Below the pieces are notes generated by a model that did not search any database, was not told the origin of the DNA, and was given only the letters and a program-made list of their open reading frames with translations. A stretch of 10,190 nt of DNA from the NCBI GenBank assembly GCA_016285615.1, contig JAEERB010000086.1:1-10190 (forward strand), written 5' to 3'. Position numbers and translations under genes: made by a program. Positions within the stretch are counted from its first letter, which is position 1; each line of letters starts with the position of its first letter. Shown here piece after piece: positions 6,429 through 10,190 of this stretch. The stretch is from Bacteroidales bacterium (GTDB taxonomy: Bacteria; Bacteroidota; Bacteroidia; Bacteroidales; WCHB1-69).

Positions 6429-7259
6429 CTATACTTTGATATTCCACGATATACAATTCAGTGCGCCGCCTTTGCGCACGGCTTCCAATGCCGGTACACC
6501 AACGACTTTGCACTGCGGCATTGCCTCCGTAATCTGTTGCAACGCTTGTTCGTCCTCTGGGATCCCTAACTGCGGAACGAGTGCTAATTGGCCGATTTGC
6601 AGATAGTTGATGTACGACCAGCTGCGCTTGTGTTGTCGTTTTACATTGTATTTCAGAACAGTAACATCAAAATGTTTTTCCAAAATCCGCAGAAAATCCT
6701 GTGCAAATTTCTTGTCGAAATCGTCATAGTTGGTCATCAGCATGCGGTTATCACCGATGTAGTGGACAATGCCGTCGCTGTGCCCATACTTCTCGTTTTT
6801 GTCCCACGGCAGGAAAACGATGTTGCACTGAAACGCCTCTTCCAGAAGCCGTTGCACCTCACTGCGCGATTTGTCGTTATTCTCTGCGAACACTTTCTCC
6901 GTCATTACGATCTTGTTGCCGCACTTGACCACATTGCCGCCATCGAGCACCAAGTCCAGTTCCACCATTTCCGACTGCTGTAGGAAATTGATATTTCCTA
7001 CATTGTTCACGTCAGTGATGTATCGCCGTTTGTGCTTGGCTTGTAGGTAATCAGGATTGTATTTGTAGGACACGTAACGATTGCCGTCAGTTTGTATGGG
7101 CATATAATCGCGACACCAGATGTCGTTGGTTTTTGACAAGAGTTGATGATGTATGTGATTGTTGTTCAGTATTTTGACGATGTCGTGAAAGGGGGTGGGG
7201 CAGACGGATGGCAACCATTCAGAGAAGAAAACGGTGTTGGTAAGGGAGTCGGAGAGCAT
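6429..7259 (-). CDS. Peptidylarginine/agmatine deiminase-family enzyme (PF04371), short form
   Basis: This 276-residue protein belongs to the guanidine-modifying superfamily that hydrolyses arginine-like groups to citrulline-type products and ammonia. Key motifs are IWCRDYMPI (47-55), LDGGNVV (105-111), GHSDG (His160 and Asp162) and the C-terminal GGALNCISW with the likely nucleophile Cys269. All catalytic positions I can identify are present, so it looks active. It is shorter than typical agmatine deiminases (about 340-370 residues) and starts at TNTVFFSEWLP without the usual N-terminal part, as in a Bacteroidota subgroup. The substrate may therefore not be agmatine. The ATG at 7259 leaves a 7-bp gap to the upstream gene. 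An in-frame ATG at 7343 would overlap that gene and adds no family-like sequence. No signal peptide is seen, so it is cytoplasmic, unlike the secreted P. gingivalis PPAD. Its base composition is less AT-rich than both operon neighbours. Confidence 0.92.
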   Translation of the reverse strand: MLSDSLTNTVFFSEWLPSVCPTPFHDIVKILNNNHIHHQLLSKTNDIWCRDYMPIQTDGNRYVSYKYNPDYLQAKHKRRYITDVNNVGNINFLQQSEMVELDLVLDGGNVVKCGNKIVMTEKVFAENNDKSRSEVQRLLEEAFQCNIVFLPWDKNEKYGHSDGIVHYIGDNRMLMTNYDDFDKKFAQDFLRILEKHFDVTVLKYNVKRQHKRSWSYINYLQIGQLALVPQLGIPEDEQALQQITEAMPQCKVVGVPALEAVRKGGALNCISWNIKV

Positions 7260-7266
7260 GGTGTAA

Positions 7267-7833
7267 TTATTTCCAAGGGGAATCTTTATACTTAGTGTTC
7301 GGTTCAATGTCCAATTCCTCAACATAGAATCGATAATCACCATCTTCTTTTTTCGATTTTTCAGAGAGAATGCGTTTCTTTCTTTTCATAGCTCCAGACA
7401 TTCTTTTATTTCCTACAATGATTTGAGGAGCACTATCTTTTTCCAATGCACAAGAATAGAATAATTCCCAACAGCAGTTTCGCGGACCGCAAATCATAGG
7501 TTCTTGCATCTCGTTTTTATCGTTTATTTTGGCAATGCTCCTAATCAGTATTCCTCCACAGTAGTCTTTCCCTTCACTCATGAAAGTCAGGTCCACCCCC
7601 CAATCATGCAACCACCACATTCCAGCTTTTTCTTTGCGAATAATAGTGACTTCATCTTTGTGATTAATATTTTTAAAATAGAATTCAATCTCTAACATTC
7701 TATAATTGCCATCCTTCGCCTTGATATAACTTTTAAATAAAAGAATTTCTGCAATATCCTCAAAAGTTTTCGTGATTTTCTCAACATCCGATTCCGCGTC
7801 TAAACAGGATAATAATTGTTTTAATCTTTCCAT
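7267..7833 (-). CDS. Uncharacterised protein resembling the 3-methyladenine-glycosylase-like 'GGILIRSI' family
   Basis: This 188-residue protein has no signal peptide or membrane segment. The conserved-looking core is LEIEFYFKNINHKDEVTI (47-64), then WWLHDWGVDLTF (73-84) and CGGILIRSI (92-100), followed by EPMICGPRNCCWELF (111-125). This order (an IEFYF start, an Asp-Leu-Thr-Phe segment, then GGILIR and a GP element) matches, as I recall it, an uncharacterised family of bacterial and fungal proteins sometimes annotated as related to methylpurine DNA glycosylase. I cannot verify the relationship here, and no catalytic assignment is safe. The C-terminal quarter is Lys-rich (RKKRILSEKSKKE). The gene is AT-rich, leads the three-gene minus-strand operon and ends 7 bases before the deiminase. 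The ATG at 7833 follows a leader of about 65-70 bases from a good promoter. Confidence 0.8.
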   Translation of the reverse strand: MERLKQLLSCLDAESDVEKITKTFEDIAEILLFKSYIKAKDGNYRMLEIEFYFKNINHKDEVTIIRKEKAGMWWLHDWGVDLTFMSEGKDYCGGILIRSIAKINDKNEMQEPMICGPRNCCWELFYSCALEKDSAPQIIVGNKRMSGAMKRKKRILSEKSKKEDGDYRFYVEELDIEPNTKYKDSPWK

Positions 7834-7904
7834 AACTTAAATTTTTTAATAGATTAATAATATAATTGTTTCAAAATGTGATTGTTAATCAATTTTTTTC
7901 GGTG

Positions 7905-7936
7905 CAAAGGTATAATGGTTCATCGATCAAACCAAA
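7905..7936 (-). promoter_or_regulatory. Promoter of the three-gene minus-strand operon
   Basis: On the minus strand, TTTG (7933-7936) is followed after 20 bases by TACCTTTG (7905-7912). This is the Bacteroidota sigma-type -33/-7 arrangement with a full -7 match, and it is the best promoter in the window. The predicted transcript start is near 7898, giving a leader of about 65 bases before the ATG at 7833. Confidence 0.75.
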
Positions 7937-7943
7937 TTTTTTA

Positions 7944-7963
7944 TGTTAAGATTTGTTAAGATT
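7944..7963. repeat. Perfect tandem 10-bp direct repeat upstream of the minus-strand operon promoter
   Basis: TGTTAAGATT occurs twice back to back (7944-7953 and 7954-7963). The spacing equals about one helical turn and lies 8-27 bases upstream of the -33 element. That is where an activator that binds direct repeats would sit. The region is AT-rich, so chance is possible. The 246-base spacer 7834-8079 otherwise contains only the two promoters and AT-rich sequence. Confidence 0.5.
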
Positions 7964-8048
7964 CTAGAAAAAGTTGTTATTTAAAGTTATTTATTAAAAT
8001 AGAGTATTTTATGCTGTTTTTGAAAAATAATAGTCTTTACTTTTTCCG

Positions 8049-8056
8049 TACCTTTG
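8049..8056 (+). promoter_or_regulatory. -7 box of the operon beginning at 8080
   Basis: TACCTTTG fully matches TAnnTTTG and ends 23 bases before the ATG at 8080. The nearest TTTG (8019-8022) is 26 bases upstream, too far for a standard -33 element, so only the -7 box is well supported. Confidence 0.6.
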
Positions 8057-8079
8057 CCAGCGCATAACTACATGATATT

Positions 8080-8577
8080 ATGAACTGGACTATTATCATT
8101 ATCGAAACCATTGTTATGACTGCCGCTTTTACGGCCATGATTTTGATTCCCTTGCTGAAAAATCCTGTGTGGTGGATTCACGATTACCCGCAAGATATTC
8201 AAGAAGAGTATTTTAAGACGCACGAACGGGTGCCTTCAAAGTTCTTTTCAAAAACCGTCCTGCTCAAGAAAGGCTGTGCATTGCTGGTGGCACTTGCCCT
8301 GATGTTAGGCCTGATGTGGCTTGCTGGCGCCTACAACTTCTGGTCGGCGTTTGCATTAAGCTACGGCATCTGGCTTGTTATCGATTGGTACGACTGCTTC
8401 TTTCTCGATTGGGTGCTCTTCGCCAACCTGAAAGGCGTTCGTTTGCCTGGCACCGAACACATGGATAAGGCTTATCATCAGAAACTATACCATTTCGTGC
8501 AATCTCTATGGGGCATGCTTATCGGTCTGATACCGTGCTTGATAGGGGCTTGGATTTATTCGTTGATAGTATCGTAA
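8080..8577 (+). CDS. Four-helix membrane protein, function unknown
   Basis: This 165-residue protein has predicted membrane segments at about residues 3-25, 64-83, 86-113 and 141-163. Between the first two is a polar stretch (WWIHDYPQDIQEEYFKTHER) that looks conserved and probably faces the cytoplasm. The third segment ends in the unusual IDWYDCFFLDWVLF. I recall similar hypothetical proteins in Firmicutes and Bacteroidota but no established function. No signal peptide apart from the first helix is seen. It starts the plus-strand operon, and its stop is separated from the hydrolase ATG by a single base, which implies coupled translation. Confidence 0.85.
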   Translation: MNWTIIIIETIVMTAAFTAMILIPLLKNPVWWIHDYPQDIQEEYFKTHERVPSKFFSKTVLLKKGCALLVALALMLGLMWLAGAYNFWSAFALSYGIWLVIDWYDCFFLDWVLFANLKGVRLPGTEHMDKAYHQKLYHFVQSLWGMLIGLIPCLIGAWIYSLIVS

Positions 8578-8578
8578 T

Positions 8579-9328
8579 ATGGATTTCAAGACATTCGGCA
8601 ACGACAATAAACCTACACTGCTGCTGCTGCCAGGCTTGGGCGTGTCGCATGAGATTTTCCTGCCATTAGTGGAACTGCTAAAAGGGCAATTCCTCATCAT
8701 TACAGCGGATATCGATGGCTTCTTGCTTGGCAAGCCGTCCCGCTTCACCTCCGTTGACGACCAGGCTGTGCAGACCATTCGCTATGTGCAAGAGCACTTT
8801 AACGGACGACTGGATATTGCCTACGGTCTTTCGCTGGGTGGAAAGATTCTTTCGCGGATGTTGGAACGCAACGAAATAGTTGTCAATCATGCCATTATGG
8901 ATGCCGCACCACTGCTGCCGCTGCCCAAGTGGACCGTGGGACCGCTGCGCTATTATCAGGCCTTCAATGTCTGGACCTGCTACCATTGGACTGGCTTCTG
9001 GCAGTGGCTTTTCCACTCACACTATTTTGATGTGCTGCTTGATGAAGTGAAGAAAGTCTATCCGTCGGACAAAACACGCGCAGTGTTGGAAGGCTATAAA
9101 TCGGTATATACCAATAAGTTGGAATCTATCTACGGAGCCGACATCCATTATTGGCACGGCACCAAGGAGGCTTTCGTTGCCAAGCCGCAGGCCAAACATT
9201 TGCTGTCACTCTGTCCCGATGCGCACGTGGAGGTTTTCCCGAAGATGAACCATGGTCAACTGCTAGTGGACCATCCCGAAGAGGTGGCGCAAAGGATTGT
9301 TTCTATGATTCAAAATGGAATATCGTAA
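8579..9328 (+). CDS. Intracellular alpha/beta hydrolase
   Basis: This 249-residue protein has the alpha/beta-hydrolase fold and no signal peptide. LLLLPGLGVSHEIFLPLVEL near the start is the oxyanion-hole strand and loop. YGLSLGG is the nucleophile elbow with Ser85. FPKMNHGQLLVDHPEEV near the end holds the base, His225. The segment where the acid residue is expected reads YWHGTKEAF, so Glu197 or another residue may take the place of the usual Asp. The cap region (residues about 105-170) is rich in Trp, Tyr and His. It begins one base after the membrane protein gene and ends three bases before the transporter gene, so all three are likely expressed together. Its substrate is unknown; esterase or peptidase activity is plausible. 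Confidence 0.9.
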   Translation: MDFKTFGNDNKPTLLLLPGLGVSHEIFLPLVELLKGQFLIITADIDGFLLGKPSRFTSVDDQAVQTIRYVQEHFNGRLDIAYGLSLGGKILSRMLERNEIVVNHAIMDAAPLLPLPKWTVGPLRYYQAFNVWTCYHWTGFWQWLFHSHYFDVLLDEVKKVYPSDKTRAVLEGYKSVYTNKLESIYGADIHYWHGTKEAFVAKPQAKHLLSLCPDAHVEVFPKMNHGQLLVDHPEEVAQRIVSMIQNGIS

Positions 9329-9331
9329 TCA

Positions 9332-10190
9332 ATGTTCGTAGGTGAATTGATTTCTTTGGGTGTTGCACTCGCGTGGACTGCCACCGCTTTGTTTGCCGAA
9401 GTGGGTTCAAAACGCATGGGATCGCTGTCGTTCAACATCATGCGAATGTCGATGTCGCTGCTGTTCCTCGTTCTGACGCTCTGGCTGGTGATGGGTGTGC
9501 CATATCCGCGTTACGCCGACGGCGGTACCTGGTTTTGGATGCTGATGTCGGGGCTGGTGGGCTATGTTATTGGCGACTACTGCCTGATGCAGGGCTATAT
9601 CCATATCGGTTCGCGTTTCGGGCAACTCTTCATGACTCTTTCGGCACCTACAGCCGCCATCGCGGGACGGATTCTCCTCGGTGAGCAGATGCGCCCCATC
9701 GCGATCCTCGGTATGGTCATCACCTTGAGCGGCATCGCCCTCTCTATTCTCTCCAAAAGTGATTCTGCAGAGCATCGCGGACTGCATTTCAAACTGCCTG
9801 CAAAAGGCATATTTTATGCGATAATGGCTGGTGTAGGTCAGGGCTTTGGCTTGGTACTCAGCAAGATGGGACTTCAGCATTACGATGCGGCGCTCGCAGC
9901 ACTCAACATCTCGCAAGATGCCGTCTTTGAAGGTGCGTTATTGCCCTTGCCTGTCAGCCTCTGCGTACCATTCGCCGCTACTACCATTCGCACCTATATC
10001 GGATTGTTGGGCTTCTTCTTGTCGCTGATGCTCTTTACCAAGGATGGCCTGACACAACTGAAGAATGCCGTTAGCGACCGTAAAGCCATGTGGTGTGCGT
10101 TGGGCTCCACCATCTTCGGACCGTTTGTCGGAGTTAGCGCATCACTGTTGGCCACACAATACACCGCCACTGGTATCGCTCAGACACTCT
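9332..10190 (+). CDS. EamA/DMT-superfamily transporter, 3' end cut by window edge
   Basis: The visible 286 codons encode most of a ten-helix-type drug/metabolite exporter of the inner membrane. The first EamA half covers residues 1 to about 140: it starts LISLGVALAWTATALFAEVG and ends its last helix with ILGMVITLSGIALSILSKSD, preceded by the family-typical GEQMRP. A hydrophilic linker (EHRGLHFKLPA) leads into the second half (AKGIFYAIMAGVGQGFGLVL onward). The frame is open at base 10190. An extended segment of about 60 residues follows the second half's first helix, a common variant in Bacteroidota EamA proteins. The ATG at 9332 follows the hydrolase stop by three bases. The exported substrate cannot be predicted. 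Confidence 0.9.
   Translation, partial: MFVGELISLGVALAWTATALFAEVGSKRMGSLSFNIMRMSMSLLFLVLTLWLVMGVPYPRYADGGTWFWMLMSGLVGYVIGDYCLMQGYIHIGSRFGQLFMTLSAPTAAIAGRILLGEQMRPIAILGMVITLSGIALSILSKSDSAEHRGLHFKLPAKGIFYAIMAGVGQGFGLVLSKMGLQHYDAALAALNISQDAVFEGALLPLPVSLCVPFAATTIRTYIGLLGFFLSLMLFTKDGLTQLKNAVSDRKAMWCALGSTIFGPFVGVSASLLATQYTATGIAQTL

Noticed and set aside
7260..7343. Longer deiminase starting at the ATG at 7343
   Set aside because: It would overlap the upstream gene by about 77 bases, and the added residues look unlike the family.

Overview
The window is most likely a piece of a Bacteroidales chromosome (Prevotella- or Bacteroides-like). I infer this from the repeated Bacteroidota-type -7 promoter box (consensus TAnnTTTG) before genes, the near absence of Shine-Dalgarno sequences, the lipoprotein signals, and the gene families present. 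It holds twelve gene calls, two of them cut by the window edges. I see no tRNA, rRNA, CRISPR array, insertion sequence or attachment site. Except for one 246-base spacer, every intergenic gap is under about 130 bases.

Left part (1-2102). A truncated RND efflux membrane-fusion lipoprotein on the minus strand is divergent from an AraC-family regulator, a usual arrangement for a locally regulated efflux operon. The regulator gene then converges, with directly abutting stop codons, on a small outer-membrane beta-barrel protein.

Middle plus-strand block (2230-5695). An exported, lipid-anchored flavodoxin with an extra C-terminal domain is followed by a four-helix membrane protein and a GNAT acetyltransferase; the last two overlap by ATGA. 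A small zinc-ribbon protein with its own promoter comes next, then a secreted alpha/beta hydrolase. The flavodoxin and the barrel protein are divergent across a 34-bp imperfect palindrome that contains both candidate promoter boxes.

Minus-strand block (7833 down to 5773). This is a compact three-gene operon with 5-7 bp gaps. In order of transcription it encodes a protein resembling an uncharacterised family often linked to 3-methyladenine DNA glycosylases, a short peptidylarginine/agmatine deiminase-family enzyme with its catalytic residues intact, and a Sel1-repeat protein with an unrecognised C-terminal domain. The two outer genes are clearly AT-rich and the middle one is not. A good promoter and a perfect 10-bp tandem repeat lie upstream. 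It is the best candidate here for an undescribed system, but the sequence gives no direct proof of a joint function.

Right part (8080-10190). A second plus-strand operon with 1-bp and 3-bp gaps encodes a four-helix membrane protein, an intracellular alpha/beta hydrolase and an EamA/DMT-type transporter cut off by the window end.
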